54,115 bases of DNA from Bimuria novae-zelandiae CBS 107.79. Taxonomy: Eukaryota; Ascomycota; Dothideomycetes; Pleosporales; Didymosphaeriaceae. The stretch is from contig ML976792.1 in assembly GCA_010015655.1 (NCBI GenBank), forward strand, positions 68,295-122,409. The letters are read 5' to 3'. The position numbers were made by a program, and so were the translations under genes. The notes under the pieces are model-generated. The model was not told the origin of the DNA. It saw only the letters and a program-made list of their open reading frames with translations, and ran no database searches. This document shows positions 1-11,720 of the stretch, piece by piece; positions within the stretch are counted from its first letter, which is position 1, and each line of letters opens with the position of its first letter.

Positions 1-1802
1 GGTGTTATGGACGTCGACGATGGCGAGATTTGGTGTTGAGTGCGGGGTGCTGACTCATCAGAAAGTGTCCCACGAATTAGTGCAGGGGGTGGTGCCGCTG
101 CCGATAACTGACTAATTCACTGCTCCCTATCACATAACCCCATTCCCCGCGAAGACTCGACCTCCGCCAAAAGGCTTGTTTTCCATTTTTTGCGATATTT
201 ATCATCTTCACACATCTACGGTTGCTTGCAGATTTCCTGCCGGCTAGAGCTGTCACTATAGTTTCCGATGTCTAATATGGAAATTTTTGTAAAGACAGGA
301 CTCCGCAAAACAACAAAGGCCCGAAAGAATCATTATAGCGAGAGATTGAAGTACAGTATCGGATGCCACAGCACAACAAAATAATTAAGATGGGTTTTAA
401 GAAGCAAAAGCAAAAAGGCCGTAAACAGCAAGTAAGAACGCACCCCAAAATTCGAACCCGTTGCGCAACATAACGGCTCACCGCGAGTTCTCCTCGCGAG
501 AAATAGGCAAGGAGCAAGACAGGTCTGACCCTGCTACATTTGCCAGCGCCATTAATGAAACAACACAATCGTGTCCCACTATCCCCACACCACTCGCTTT
601 CCTCCACCAAGGACCACGGCGCTCCCTTGGTCTAGAATTCCAAGAGCATATGAATCTGGTAGCGGGAATGCAGCATGAGTTCGCCTGCATCTATCATCAA
701 TTGCAGGCTCTCCCCAATTCTTTCAGGAGGCGCAATAGAGCAGGACTAGATGCACATGCGTTTCGGCTTGCACACGGACGGTAGTAACGGATTGGGGTTG
801 CAAGCTCGCAGGAAGCGCGAAGGCCGACCAATTGCAGCATTCAGAAACAAAACGTGCAAGTCGCACCAGGTCTCCATGAAACCCGTCAGTAGAGCGCGTT
901 TGCATTTTGCCGGCATTTGACTTGATTGAAGGACAACTGAACAGGCGCGAATGAGCATTTAATATGCAGTTGTTGTATTGGTCCCAAGGTAGCACACCGT
1001 GAAGCGCGTCAAAAAATGACGTCAATCTTGCTTAGTCTTCTCCTATCAACGCCTCTTCTCCCAACATAGACAACGAATCCACAATCCCGCTTGCACTGTT
1101 TTCAGTTCTATAGGCCATCGACGATCGCTTGATCTTTATCCTTCTAATGTTTCTAGAAGGTACCGTCTCGTAGTCCTTTCAAGATCGTGTAGCAGCGGCT
1201 GAACCGGTTATGTATCTTCTCCTAGATCTGGAGATAGGGTGCAAAAAGTAGGTAGTAGTGATCAACCAAGTACAAAAGTGATGACAAAAAGTGTGTTCCC
1301 CCGGGGACTGTTCAAAAATAATCGTTGCAAAAGAATATAAAAAAAAGTTATTTCTTCTCCTGGATAAGAAGGTCACGTACAATATGTAGTTAGCCATTAT
1401 ATTACTTATACTGTGGTAACACAGCAGATAAAGCTCTCTTATGAGAAGACCTGTGGTATCGACTTCATACCTTCGGGTCTAAGCTACCAAGTAAAAAACA
1501 TAACACCACGCAAGCAGCAACCCGCAGCGCCCTAATGGAGACTCAAATGGGTCACATCAAGCGCGCATTCCACCCCAACGAAGCGAGTACACCTCAAACG
1601 AAGCACATCATAACCCTCCAACATCGTTCATGCACGATGCGGTCCGCCTCCTCTCTTTCTGGCTCAACTTCACAACGTCCCACCCAGCATATCAACCTCC
1701 CCCTTCCCTTCCCCATCACCTAAACTAAACCAAATCCAAAACACCTCGATCACCAATCGCCAATCTACAATCTCTAAACACCATAACATAACAACTTTCA
1801 TT
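1..1802. other. Intergenic, no supported gene
   Basis: No open reading frame here looks like a conserved protein; the short ones overlap each other on both strands with no codon pattern. The interval holds an A/T-rich stretch at about 1230-1350 that resembles a stretch at about 44298-44375 (see the repeat entry). The last 150 bases are C-rich and A-rich and probably form the leader of the small gene starting at 1803. Confidence 0.5.
1232..1350 (+). repeat. Dispersed repeat copy 1 (partner near 44298)
   Basis: Both copies open with a gatagRgtgcaaaaagtag word, continue through a ttccc...gactgtt / ggaactgtt block and end in gttgcaaaa. The order and spacing of the blocks are similar, though the sequences have diverged. 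No coding potential is visible. This may be a decayed miniature element or an LTR fragment; the family cannot be named from two short copies. Confidence 0.4.
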
Positions 1803-2129
1803 ATGATCCCTACTATCTTCCTACCTCTCCTACTTATCCTTACTACAGCGCAGGCCACTCCCTTCACTACACCCCCCACCAACACCACGATGCTAACCCC
1901 CATCCCCGCCTTCTCAAACGCCACAACGAATGCTACAACGAAGGCGGGGTCCTCAAACCTCAAGGACTCAACGACACACTCCGTCCTACCTGCCGTCAGT
2001 ATGATAATTGGGTTCGGAGTCTTTCGTATGCTTTTGGCGTACTGCAAGCGGTCGCGGAAGGAGGAGCGGAGGGCCGTGGCGGAAGGGAGTAAGACAGTTG
2101 CGGGGCGGGGCGCTAGGTACGAGACTTAG
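1803..2129 (+). CDS. Small predicted secreted or single-pass membrane protein
   Basis: A single-exon frame of 108 residues. It opens with a strong signal-peptide core (MIPTIFLPLLLILTTAQA). A Thr/Pro/Asn-rich stretch follows with several N-x-T sequons (NTT, NATTNATT), then a hydrophobic segment near residues 64-80 (LPAVSMIIGFGVFRMLLAY) and a basic tail (CKRSRKEERR). The order signal, glycosylated ectodomain, membrane segment, basic cytoplasmic stop fits a small type I membrane protein. I recognise no family. The opposite strand also has an open frame (1670-2047), but it lacks these ordered features. A pyrimidine-rich A/C leader lies just upstream, as is common before fungal start codons. It could be a chance frame. 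Confidence 0.4.
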   Translation: MIPTIFLPLLLILTTAQATPFTTPPTNTTMLTPIPAFSNATTNATTKAGSSNLKDSTTHSVLPAVSMIIGFGVFRMLLAYCKRSRKEERRAVAEGSKTVAGRGARYET

Positions 2130-3196
2130 GACCTTAGGAGGGACACGGGGGATGGTAAGTAGCTGCCTGGAGCACGCTCGCGGGCGCGAGGGAGTTGGTT
2201 ATATCGTTGATGGAATGGGCCGAGCAATCACCAGATGACCAAGTCGGTATCAAATATAATTAAAAAAAAATTATAGAGTAGTTTTGTTGTACATTGAGGC
2301 GGCTGGACTGGTTCGCCTGGTATTTGAGAACAGAGATATGCGGGGTGCGCGGGTGGATGGGTGGGTATATTAAGTTTTAGCACTGCGGCGCAGTGTTGTA
2401 TGCAGCACGAGTAGAAGGATTATACGTTGTTAAACTAAATACTGTATTTCCCCTGAATAAATGTTAGTTATGAAGACGTAGTTATTCGTTGGCCTGGATG
2501 ATAAAGCGGTGAAGCAGAAAAAGGCGTTAGTCGCTGCGAGTGAAGTGCTTCGCTTCAAGTGTCGTTGAGGGAATGCATGTACTCTTTCTATCGTGACGTG
2601 CTACGCGCCTGATGTGCTTCTTTGAGTCTATATTAACGCGCAAGACCCCCCCAGTGCTCTTAAGCGCAGTATTCCCATCACGCATGAACAAACACCAGAC
2701 TTTGGCACATAAACACATTGATTGCCTAAAACCCTCTACCTACAAAACCCACAGCTTTTATGCCGTACCACCCGAACGCACCTCACTAAAACCCTAACCC
2801 TACCTAGAAACCCGAACTGACTCCGGCATCAATACCCTACCCTACGCAGGCCCTAAATGCACCTGCAAATAAATAAACAGAATTTTCCTCCCTATAGACC
2901 ACAAAACCCTTCCCTAGCCGAAGTGGTTTACCATCAGAATAGAAACAATAGACACTCACATAATAATAATACAGACATTGAAGCAAAACCAGACGCAAGG
3001 GTACGATAACACCTGATAGGAAAAAAAGACAAGGTATCTCGAAGAAAGGGAAAGACATTACACATGACAAAAACATAAGCCGCCCAGTCGCCCACAGCAG
3101 CGTCATCGGTCATCATACCTGACGCCGGTGCCGCTTTCAGTCCCAGGAAAAGCGATCAATAAAAACGAATTGCAGATGGGGCATATGGCGAAAGGC
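2130..3196. other. Intergenic, no supported gene
   Basis: AT-rich 3' flank of the small gene followed by the 3' flank of the PH-domain gene on the other strand. A short telomere-like CCCTAACCCTA lies near 2793 but is not repeated further. Small frames on both strands have no recognisable content. Confidence 0.45.
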
Positions 3197-5716
3197 TTAG
3201 ATTGCGACCACGCCAGGGGGCCCGCCTGGGGGCGGTGGCGGAAGAGGCATATTTGGCGGCGGAGCGGGTGGTGGCAGGCCCATGGCTGGCATGCTCCGTC
3301 GTGGAGTGATATTCTTTGCCGGTGCCAGCTGCTGTCCGTAGCCCCGGAGGACAGGGATATTGGGGCACTGGCGGAGGGTGTTCGATGCGGGGCCACTAGA
3401 AGCGCGGTTCCCGGGGACGAAGGAAGGCGTGTTGGAGACTGCGCGGTTCGGACGGGCAGAGGAAAGAAATGGTGCGGGATCCGAGTTGATCTGCACTGAA
3501 GTTGGGCGGCGCAGTAACTGTCCGGATGGGAACGCGGCTTGAACGGTGCGTGAGGGACTTGATTGACGAGACGAAGCGGGGCTGGCAGTAGAAGGAGGTC
3601 GTACTGGTTCGGTGACGGATCGGTTTACCACCACGCCGAGTGGGAGGCGGGCTGGCTTGTTGGCGAGAGAGGCGCGACGGGGCGTTACAGTAGAGCCGTC
3701 AGAGCCTGGGTTTTGCGGCCGCACAGGGATCGGCCGTAGGCATGGTTTTGGTGTCGCGGATATACGACGCTCGGCAGGGTTGGACAAAGCTGCTGCAGCA
3801 GTGCTCAAGCTACCAATGAGGGTTGACTGAGGACGCGCGGTTGGAGGGGCGGGCAAGGGTGCTTGCGGTGGCGGCCATATGGCAGTGGTAATCCTCGGGG
3901 GCGGGGCGGAGGAGCTCCTCAATGTGTATCGCATCGAAGAAGCAGTAGAGGTTTGGGAATCAACACTTGTCCGTGCGTTACTTGTAGGTACGCTAGCAGA
4001 CGCAGGCACGATTGGCTTGTCGGTGAAAGACGTGAGTGATGAAATTGGCGTACCCGACTCCAGTTTCGACTCCAGTTTTTTTGGTTCATTAGTAGTGGGA
4101 GAAGTAGGACCGTAGATTGAGTGTCGCTTAGGCGTTCGCGTGGCTTGAACAGATACAGTACTATCCTCATTGGTGACCGGCAGGGGCTGCATGGATCTGC
4201 GGCGGCTGCTGCTGTTCCCTGGATGCATGTGGAACGACCTGAGGGAGGTCTCGCTTCGGCGCGGCTCTGCATCTGCAGGGGGAGGAACCTCCTTGATGGG
4301 CGATGGTGGTGATGGCGAGGGGTCCCGCGACGTGTTTCGGGTGCAGGCTCCAGATACCGACGTCGCTGTAGAGACATTAGACAGTCGCGATCTCTCGCGA
4401 AGCTGGTCAAGTTGAAGCTGATCGTTGGAGACGATGCTGGTAGTGATCGAGGGTGCCTCAACAGACTGGCGGTGGATACTCTGGCGAGATGACTGGATAC
4501 TGGCAGTGTCGACCACGCTAGCCCTCGTCTCCTTGCGCTCGGTCTCCCAATCAGACGTCACGATTTTAGGAGAGTAGGAGTACTGCGACTGCAGGGGCGA
4601 GTCGATGGGTGCGAGCATGCTCAAGCGACTGGATGCGCGCTTGACCGGTCCTCTTGGGTATGGACGCTCGGCCGATGCCCGCTCCGAGGTTTCATCGATG
4701 GATGATGACCCTCTGGTAGACTCACTGCTTGCCTTCATGCCCCCGAGATTCTCAATCTCTTTACGAACGGTGGTCATCCATGACTCCATCTCTTCAGCAC
4801 TTTCCATAACCAACAGGAAGCTCGCCGCTTCCCTCTTTATGGGGCCGCCAATCCGAAGCCGGGACAAAAGTGAATGTTTCGGGCCGTCGCTTACAGTGCC
4901 ATCTTCGTTGGCGCTTCGAAGGATTTGCAAAACCCAATGCTTGCCAGGAATCAAATCGGAAGCGAATGCCGCGGAGTCTTTCCCTAATCGGAGCACTCTT
5001 TCTGGGAGGCGGTCGAAGGGACCGTCACCGGAGTACTGCAGCATATGGCCGGAGGTTACTAGTACATAGACTTTGTTGGTCAGTTGTGGGGTGGAATTCA
5101 GAATCGAATCCAAGCGCCTGTGAGTCTTTTCCAGCTTCTTATGTTCAGGACTATCTTCCAATGTTGTTGCTAGATCTCTATGACTGTCCATCCGCTCGCG
5201 CATCGATTCGGCCTGCCTCCTCTGACTATGTGTCCGTAGAAGCACATCCGGCGAGTATAAACAAGTTTGCACTGTCGCATACTTGATCGACTGTGGGTAG
5301 GCTTGGAACAGTGGTGGCGGGTCCCAATCATCGCCTGGGGACCTTTTGACGCTTGGCGGTCGCATAGACATGGGTCGTAGGAATTGGCTCGATCGCATAC
5401 GTTGTACTTGCTGTACCTGGGGTGGAGGGTTGTGTCGTAGTGAAGACTTTGGCGGAGACGCTGGTCTCGGCGGTTCTTGGGGTTGCATGGGAATGGCAAG
5501 GCCTGCCTCGGTGTGTCCCCTTGCCCTCTCCACTTTGGGCTTGCTGAACAGGTTAAACAGTGACATTTTGGAGCTTTTACGCTCCATCGCTGGCGGGGGT
5601 TTCAGTGAATTCATAATCGTAGAGGTCGGCGTAGGATGCGGGTTCTGCTCGGGGACGTTTGCGTTGGACCGGTTACGCCGCCAGCGGGAGGTCGAAAAGG
5701 TGTCATTGGGGGCCAT
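3197..5716 (-). CDS. PH-domain protein with long disordered Pro/Ser tail
   Basis: A single-exon gene of 839 residues, starting at the ATG whose complement is at 5714-5716. A basic, disordered N-terminus contains the segment MSLFNLFSKPKVERARGHTE (residues 51-70), a feature of a conserved filamentous-fungal family. Residues about 205-326 form a pleckstrin-homology-type fold: strands around KVYVLVTSGHMLQYSGDGPF and KHWVLQILRS, a long variable loop, then FLLVMESAEEMESWMTTVRK, where the last helix carries the expected Trp. PH domains usually bind phosphoinositides or protein partners at membranes. The remaining 500 residues are low-complexity Ser/Thr/Pro with many RxxS-type sites, ending in a polyproline run (PPPAPPPNMPLPPPPPGG) that could bind profilin, SH3 or WW domains. 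No catalytic domain is seen. Family membership is clear; the exact role is unknown. Confidence 0.8.
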   Translation of the reverse strand: MAPNDTFSTSRWRRNRSNANVPEQNPHPTPTSTIMNSLKPPPAMERKSSKMSLFNLFSKPKVERARGHTEAGLAIPMQPQEPPRPASPPKSSLRHNPPPQVQQVQRMRSSQFLRPMSMRPPSVKRSPGDDWDPPPLFQAYPQSIKYATVQTCLYSPDVLLRTHSQRRQAESMRERMDSHRDLATTLEDSPEHKKLEKTHRRLDSILNSTPQLTNKVYVLVTSGHMLQYSGDGPFDRLPERVLRLGKDSAAFASDLIPGKHWVLQILRSANEDGTVSDGPKHSLLSRLRIGGPIKREAASFLLVMESAEEMESWMTTVRKEIENLGGMKASSESTRGSSSIDETSERASAERPYPRGPVKRASSRLSMLAPIDSPLQSQYSYSPKIVTSDWETERKETRASVVDTASIQSSRQSIHRQSVEAPSITTSIVSNDQLQLDQLRERSRLSNVSTATSVSGACTRNTSRDPSPSPPSPIKEVPPPADAEPRRSETSLRSFHMHPGNSSSRRRSMQPLPVTNEDSTVSVQATRTPKRHSIYGPTSPTTNEPKKLESKLESGTPISSLTSFTDKPIVPASASVPTSNARTSVDSQTSTASSMRYTLRSSSAPPPRITTAIWPPPQAPLPAPPTARPQSTLIGSLSTAAAALSNPAERRISATPKPCLRPIPVRPQNPGSDGSTVTPRRASLANKPARLPLGVVVNRSVTEPVRPPSTASPASSRQSSPSRTVQAAFPSGQLLRRPTSVQINSDPAPFLSSARPNRAVSNTPSFVPGNRASSGPASNTLRQCPNIPVLRGYGQQLAPAKNITPRRSMPAMGLPPPAPPPNMPLPPPPPGGPPGVVAI

Positions 5717-7398
5717 GGCTTCTATGGCCGCGTAAGAGCCGCAGGTATCAACACATGTACGTGACCGATGGCAGAAGGTCGACTAGGAGAAAGGACCTCG
5801 GATATACTGGCGCGCGTGATGATGGGTAAGCAGACCAGGCGATGGTGGATCTGCGAAGGACAGCTTTGCGCAAATCGTGGCACAGCCTTGAGATTGAGAT
5901 TGATAACGGCCCGGCGTGGGGTGTAGTCAATCCTACGTTTAAGGTGTCGGAAGATGTTGGAGTCGAGTTTCAATCGTGACGAGACGGATAATTTAGGGAA
6001 TGCAGCGACACTGGAAACGAATGTGGGAGCCGGGGCGGCTATAGCAGCAGTGTAGAAACCTATATCAAACGAGGGGACAGGACATGTGTGTCCAAGAGAG
6101 GGGCACGCTGCAGATATGCGCGTAGAAGACGAACAGCGACGCTGAAACGTTCGAGGAAACGACGAAAAGCAATGGAGGCCGTCTAGTCAAGGGCATCGCA
6201 GGGGGTGTTCGCAAAGTTCGGCAATGCGAGCTTGTGGGACCGCTCGGGCAGCGGACTGGCCCCTTTTCACACCAAGGAGGCTAAATTAGGCCATGGCGTC
6301 GGGAGCCCGTCACACCAGCCGGAGCGAATCTGCATCATTCTGCACTATCGACCGTTGGCTGGTTTTGGCCGTGTTTGAGGACAACTTTCGCCGTCGTGCA
6401 GCGCGCTATTCTATAAAACGCACGGGAGCTGTCAATAGGTTCGAGTGTTTTTGGCCCTCGCCTTTCCACACTTCCGTCGACAAGGCAGCCCTGTGTGACC
6501 GGAGACGATCCTTCATGAGAATGTGACAAATGAAGCAAAACTTGCGGCGAGGCTTCATTGAAATTGCCAGGGCTAACGCCTCCGTCCGCGCCGCCGGCAA
6601 CCTTCCGCGAGGTAGTCGAGGCAGATCGGAAGCGTCTCGGCACGATCATCGTCAATAATTGCCAGGAGCTCGTGCAGGTGCTAGAGAAGGCTCCAGTGGT
6701 GTCACTGCAACCAAGTGCAATGTATTCGATGAAGCGCCGGCGGCCACGCGTCCATTTTTGTACCACACTTGCTCGACGCCATGAGGGCGCCATGTGTGTT
6801 GCAACGAGGAGGTTCCCGCAAAAAAAGGATGGTTTACGCGTCGCCCAGGTGTTCGGACGATGGAGCCCAAGTGCGGCACGGACTGCAAACCCAGCGAGAC
6901 GGCTCCCATCACGCTGCCCGGACTATGTGAGATTGCCTGCGGAATCGATAGCGGTTGGAGTCTGGACGCTTTAATGCATAACTGGTGTAGCCGATCTCAC
7001 ACGTTCACATAGTCGTTGCGCACATAATGTTAAACGGCGTGCGGAGTAATTATAAGGGTCCACGGCGGGTCCACGGGTCCAGGCGTATACACTTGAATTG
7101 GCGTCTAGCAGCTGTATTGTACAACTCGCTACAATTTGGTAGCAGTATCAATCTCGTGTACTGTATTCTGGTGTATTGCACGGCCAAGCATGACCTGCTC
7201 GAAGCTGGAGTGATTTGTCTTTGTTCCTGCGCAAGCGTCAAGCCAAGCAAACGGCGATCAGCCGTCATAGGCTTACCCCGCGCCTTTGGAATAGAATGTC
7301 TCCCCACCGCAGCACGACGACCACGCAACTTTTTCCTATTCTATGCGTCATACCTGTGAACTATATCCTTATACCCTTTGTTCTCCGCGCCTTCCGCC
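5717..7398. other. Divergent promoter region, no supported gene
   Basis: This 1.7-kb gap separates two divergently transcribed genes (PH-domain gene on minus, coiled-coil gene on plus) and probably holds both promoters. A TATA-like ctataaaa lies at 6411-6418. Frames of 60-150 residues exist on both strands around 6300-7000, but they are GC-rich overlapping frames with no recognisable domain. I do not call them. Confidence 0.5.
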
Positions 7399-8513
7399 AT
7401 GCCTCCCGATCTGAACTCACTACCACCGTCCTCGCCCTCGCCCTCAGCCACACCCCACCAAACACGAGTCGCACCTCTCGAACAGCAGACGCGCACCATG
7501 TCGCAGTCGCAGTCCCAGTCCCAGTCACCCTCGCACACACCACCACACTCCCTTGCCGCAGCTGCAACCATGAACGCAGGCATATACAATGAGGATCTGC
7601 GCCGCCAATCTTCCGGTAGCATGCGGAGAGAAGTCGAGCGCGCCCGCCGCAGATCGAGCATCCGCATGAACCTGAACCTCAACGACCCGGCCCTCCCCGC
7701 CCCCGGAGAGCTACAGAGAAGCCCGTCCGCGCGGAGCAGAGGCGCGCCATGGCCGCACAGCCCGCACCACGAGCGCACGCCCTCGCTGGGAGAGCTGCAC
7801 CAAGAGCTAGAATACGAGCAGGAGGGCCAAGTAGTACGTCGTCCCTTCCCCCCTCCAACACCCATTCCATATATACTAACAATCCCCGAAGAACCGCCTC
7901 CTAAACATGATCCGCCAACAGCAGACCCAAATCCAACAACTCCAATCCCAGCATCAGCCCTCCACCTCCGCCGTCGACGACAGCACGCCCACCTCAGAGC
8001 GCTCCATGTCCATCCCCCGCATCCCGCACTCCACCTCCCAGAGCAACATGGCCCCGCTGCATAACCCGCGCTCGCGCTCTCCGTTTACAGCCACGAGCCG
8101 CCAGTCCTCCTTTGCCGACCGCTCGCGCAACAGCTCGCACGCCGGCTCCCCCGCGCTGCGCCCCACCTCCTCGCACGGCCCGCACGAGAGCACAGAGTTC
8201 CTGCCGCCGTCGTCGATAAGCACGCGCGATGAGAGTGCGTTCTACCAAGCGGAGACGCAGAACCTTACGCGGGAGAACCAGATGCTGAAGCAGAGGATTC
8301 GGGAGCTGGGTGAGTTTTACTTTCCGCAGAGAGGTTTCGAGGACGCGTACTGATACTGGGACAGAGCGACAATTGTCCGAGTCGAACCCCACCAGCGCGG
8401 TGACGCATTCGCCCGTCAGAGCCTCGAATCTGCATAGTAGCCCACCTGTCAGTCGGCGGCAGACGGACATCGGAGAGACGGCTGAGCCGCCGAGCGAGGG
8501 ACCTGCGAGCTGA
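7399..8513 (+). CDS. Conserved fungal coiled-coil protein of unknown function
   Basis: Three exons: 7399-7833, 7892-8309 and 8365-8513, giving 333 residues. Intron 1 (7834-7891) has donor GTACGT and a TACTAAC branch site; intron 2 (8310-8364) has donor GTGAGT. The protein is mostly Ser/Pro/Gln-rich and disordered (an SQSQSQSQ run near residue 36), with two heptad-like segments. One is ELEYEQEGQVNRLLNMIRQQ, created by joining exons 1 and 2; the other is NLTRENQMLKQRIRELERQL, created by joining exons 2 and 3. Both junctions restoring continuous coiled coils is strong support for this model. There is no basic region, so it is not a bZIP factor. A function cannot be assigned. It converges on sec62. 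Confidence 0.75.
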
Positions 8514-8970
8514 GATGTGATCTTTCGACGACGGTGTCTTCATGTGTTTCTTATGCAGAACTTTAGCATTGCTCAGGCGTTATGGATCACGAGAGATGCC
8601 TATCTTGCGGAAGGGGCAAACACGGCCGTGGTATTTGAGCGTTGGGGTAAGCATAGCGGTTTTCAAATATCGAGCTCGTATTGTGAAGCTGGACACTCGC
8701 ACGAGTAGTGACGGACCATTAGCATCTCACGACCTACACATGCACTAGACTCTTCTCGTCCACACCTCTTCATACATGCAATATCAAACGCATCAATAGT
8801 CGGAGATATACTACAAAAGGCCTACCCAGATCCACATCACTTCCAACCCTAAAGCCCATAGTCACGTACTACCCGCGATGCATCCGATGAGAGCCCACCT
8901 ATTCATGCTCCGTAACGCCTCGCATACCGAACCACTGCGAAAGAAGAAGACCACGAACGCGCGAAGTATA
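8514..8970. other. Convergent 3' intergenic region
   Basis: It lies between the 3' ends of two converging genes and presumably carries both 3' UTRs and polyadenylation signals. No conserved frame or repeat was seen. Confidence 0.5.
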
Positions 8971-10300
8971 CTACTCATCGTCTTCTGCCTCTTCTACTGT
9001 GGCGCGCGGTGGCCGCTGCGAGACTGCCCCCGTGCCAGGCGCAGCTTCTGAGCCAGTCGGTTGCGGTGCTGAGTCAACAGGTGCTGGTGGTGGCGCAGAC
9101 GCTGCGGGAGCCTCGAGCTGTGAAGTAGATGTCCCGGAGATGGCCTTCTTGCCCTTGGCGACTTTGCCGTTAACCGGGGTGCCTGTGGCTTTGGCGGCGA
9201 GCTTGGCGGCTTTCTTTTCCTTTTTGGCGCGCTTCTTGTTGCGGATGTCCTCGGGAGTCTGTCATATATCATTAGTCCTGAGAAACTTTTGGATTAATAG
9301 TGGCCGGGGTTCTCACCTCCTGCCATGCCCAAACGGGTCTGAAAGAGTCGAAGAAGCCGACGTCCTCGAACAGATTGGGATACAACCATAGGCCCGGCGG
9401 CGTCGTGAACATGGTGATGACGAATAGGATCAGCCGGACAATAGCCATGGCAAAAAACAGACCGATCAAGCCCAGCATGCCCATGCTTAGATACCACACA
9501 CCGAGCCTCAGCGTATGCGGCCAGAGCGGGAAGAGCACAACTGCAAGTATACCAACGAGCGCACCGACTGCGTAGAGCTTCTGCTTCCACTGCGAGCCCT
9601 CATACAGCCAGATGTAGTAACAATCGTCATTGGCTTCTTGGTGCTGCTCAATGCGAACAGTCCAGAGACCTTTGACGCGCTTCGGTTTGGCGTGGTTGTG
9701 ACCTTCGTGCGCTTCGGGGTCCACTTTCGAGACACGTAGCGCGAGGAGAGATAGCGGAAGTTTCTTGAAAGCGTTCTCGGCGGAGACACGGTCGGTTACT
9801 TTGGGGAGGACGGGGTTCTTAGAGCATGCCTTTTCGTATTGGGGAGACATGAGGGCGCGGATTGCGCGCTTCACTGTTTTCATATGAGCTGCCGTCCGGC
9901 GCATTCAGAAGCCGTGTTCGGCAATCATACCTCGAAACATATCCTTCCTCTTCTCGTCGTGGATCACTGTCCGCGGCTTCAGGTCCTGGCCTTTCAGAAA
10001 ATTGGCGAGTGCAATTGCGTCAGGCTGCGGCGGTCCTGGCTGAATCGGCTGCTGCTGCTGTTGTTGCTGTTGCTGCGCCATTTGCTGTTGGCGCATCTGC
10101 GCCTGCTGTTGTGCCATCGCTTGCTGCCTCAGACGAGCGACGTATTCCTGGACGGACATTCCGGCCTTCTCTGCTTCGATGGCGAGCTGGCGTTGCATCT
10201 GCGCTATTTGCTCCGGAGTGGGCTGCTGGCCGGGTTGCGGAGGTCCTTGAGGCATACCCTGAGGGGGCCCTTGAGGCTGCGGTGGTCCTTGTGTGCTCAT
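8971..10300 (-). CDS. sec62: Sec62, ER protein-translocation subunit
   Basis: Sec62 is part of the Sec62/Sec63 complex that helps post-translational import of proteins through the Sec61 channel of the endoplasmic reticulum. Three exons on the minus strand: 10300-9931, 9873-9317 and 9258-8971, giving 404 residues. Introns of 57 nt (9874-9930) and 58 nt (9259-9316) have donors GTATGA and GTGAGA. Joining exons 1 and 2 restores the family motif KDMFRVKRAIRALMSPQYEK. Two membrane spans lie near residues 224-242 and 251-277, followed by the conserved FTTPPGLWLYPNLFEDVGFF. The N-terminus is Pro/Gln-rich with polyglutamine (QQQQQQQQQ, from CAG/CTG repeats at about 10050-10110). The C-terminal tail is Lys/Ala-rich then acidic, ending DDE. 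An in-frame ATG at 10441 would add 47 residues; I chose 10300 for its CACAAAAATGA context and Sec62-like start. Confidence 0.93.
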
Positions 10301-11681
10301 TTTTGTGAATAGTCTCTGAAATCTTGAACGAGAATGTGAATGGGTATCAATTAGAGTGTGGACTGCTTTCGCGGCCCAGCCTACGGGTGAAGATAAAAAC
10401 GACTGGGAGCGTGTGGTGACAGCTGTGGTCCGCGGGAACATGCCACCTAACCGTCAATCAGTAAATGCGGCCTCGGCGCGGAATAACTGATCGGGCGGAC
10501 TAGTCTTAGCGTCTTGGTATTCCGAAAATCTCAAAAAAATTTCGACTGCCCATTTCTACCTCTTCTTCACCCTGCCGAAAGAAAACCTTTCTACGACACA
10601 CGCGCATCTTGCTCATTGTTTCTATCGTCATAAGTTCACGACAATGAACCACATCAGGGCTTTACGCGCTTCGGAAGCTTATTCACATCTAGTGGACGGG
10701 CAGCACCTCCACCGAAGTTTCATTCAGCTTACTGCCTTGCTGACTAAAAAGGAATCATAGTCGATGGATGTTAACAAGAGCAGCAGTACTTTTGTCCCAT
10801 CTGGAAGAGCCTATCATAAATGTCCATTCCCGACGAAAAAGTTCCTTGTTTCTACAAGCGACTCCTGCGACGGGGCGCCGGCGCTCTGGACACTCTCGCG
10901 TAAAGCTGAAAGTTGGCCATCGCATTGCTCATCCTAGGTTACGATTCATTGGCGTGGTTGTGGCCCACCTTTACCTTACACGAGGGACAGTGGAGGTGTC
11001 TTTGGCTAACTAACGTTGTGTCACTACACTCTAGTGTACATGGGTAGCCTAGCAAACAATTGGCGGCGATCTATCTTTGCCAATCCTCTCACCCTCTGAG
11101 CTAGGATTTTCTCCGTGCTCCCTGACACTGGGAGAGGTCAGAGAATTGAGCGACTTGGACATGTACAGGCAAATCTGCGGGCCGTAGTTGCAACTTCACC
11201 AACACTCTGGGTCTAACTTCTTGTCTCCGGACTCGACCATGGTTTGACCCTATTTTGGAGTGAAGGAGAGGAACGACCTTTTACTCACCGCTGCATCGGC
11301 CTTTGGCAAATGGTGCAGTGGTCCATCATCTTTGGTCTACATGTTCATACGTAGCGTGACTACTATATAGTACCGGGCTTGATTTATGTTTCAGCCGGTA
11401 AAGGTGTATGCGAGCGACAAAGTAAATTCTAGTATCTAATACTGGAGAAGCGGCACAGATGAAACACAATGACATCACTGCCCGCATGGGATGTGTGAAA
11501 AAGGTGATTTGCATCCCCGATGCACACCAACCCCGATGTTGGTTAGGGAAGGTAAGCAACGGCAGACGGCGCAGACTTGCATAGACCTGACCGATTTGGC
11601 AACGGCAATCTAGGCTAAACGGTTCGTCGCGAGTAGTCCTTGTTAGATGCTTCGGGGCCTCCGGGCGAGGGAAGGATGGTA
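10301..11681. other. Intergenic, no supported gene
   Basis: It holds the sec62 promoter and the left flank of the nested transposon block. GC content is normal, so RIP has not spread out of the element. A minus-strand frame of 121 codons at 11326-11691 resembles no family and runs into the transposon end. Confidence 0.5.
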
Positions 11682-11720
11682 CTCGGCCCAAACAGTCGAG
11701 TTCGATTTCTCTCCGAGGAA

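Noticed and set aside
440..475. Possible tRNA B-box (reverse complement of attcgaaccc)
   Set aside because: No matching A-box or cloverleaf could be built around it; no tRNA gene was found in the window.
272..1025. Overlapping frames of 70-112 codons on both strands
   Set aside because: No recognisable domain, no codon bias distinguishing one frame, mutually overlapping.
1670..2047. Minus-strand 125-codon frame opposite the small secreted-protein gene
   Set aside because: Shadow of the plus-strand frame; its Val/Gly repeats mirror the Thr/Pro codons on the other strand, while plus has an ordered signal peptide, sequons and membrane span.
6293..7359. Frames of 77-152 codons on both strands in the divergent promoter region
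   Set aside because: GC-driven, overlapping, no similarity recognised; the region better fits two promoters.
11326..11691. Minus-strand 121-codon frame
   Set aside because: It begins inside the terminal repeat of element A and has no family resemblance.
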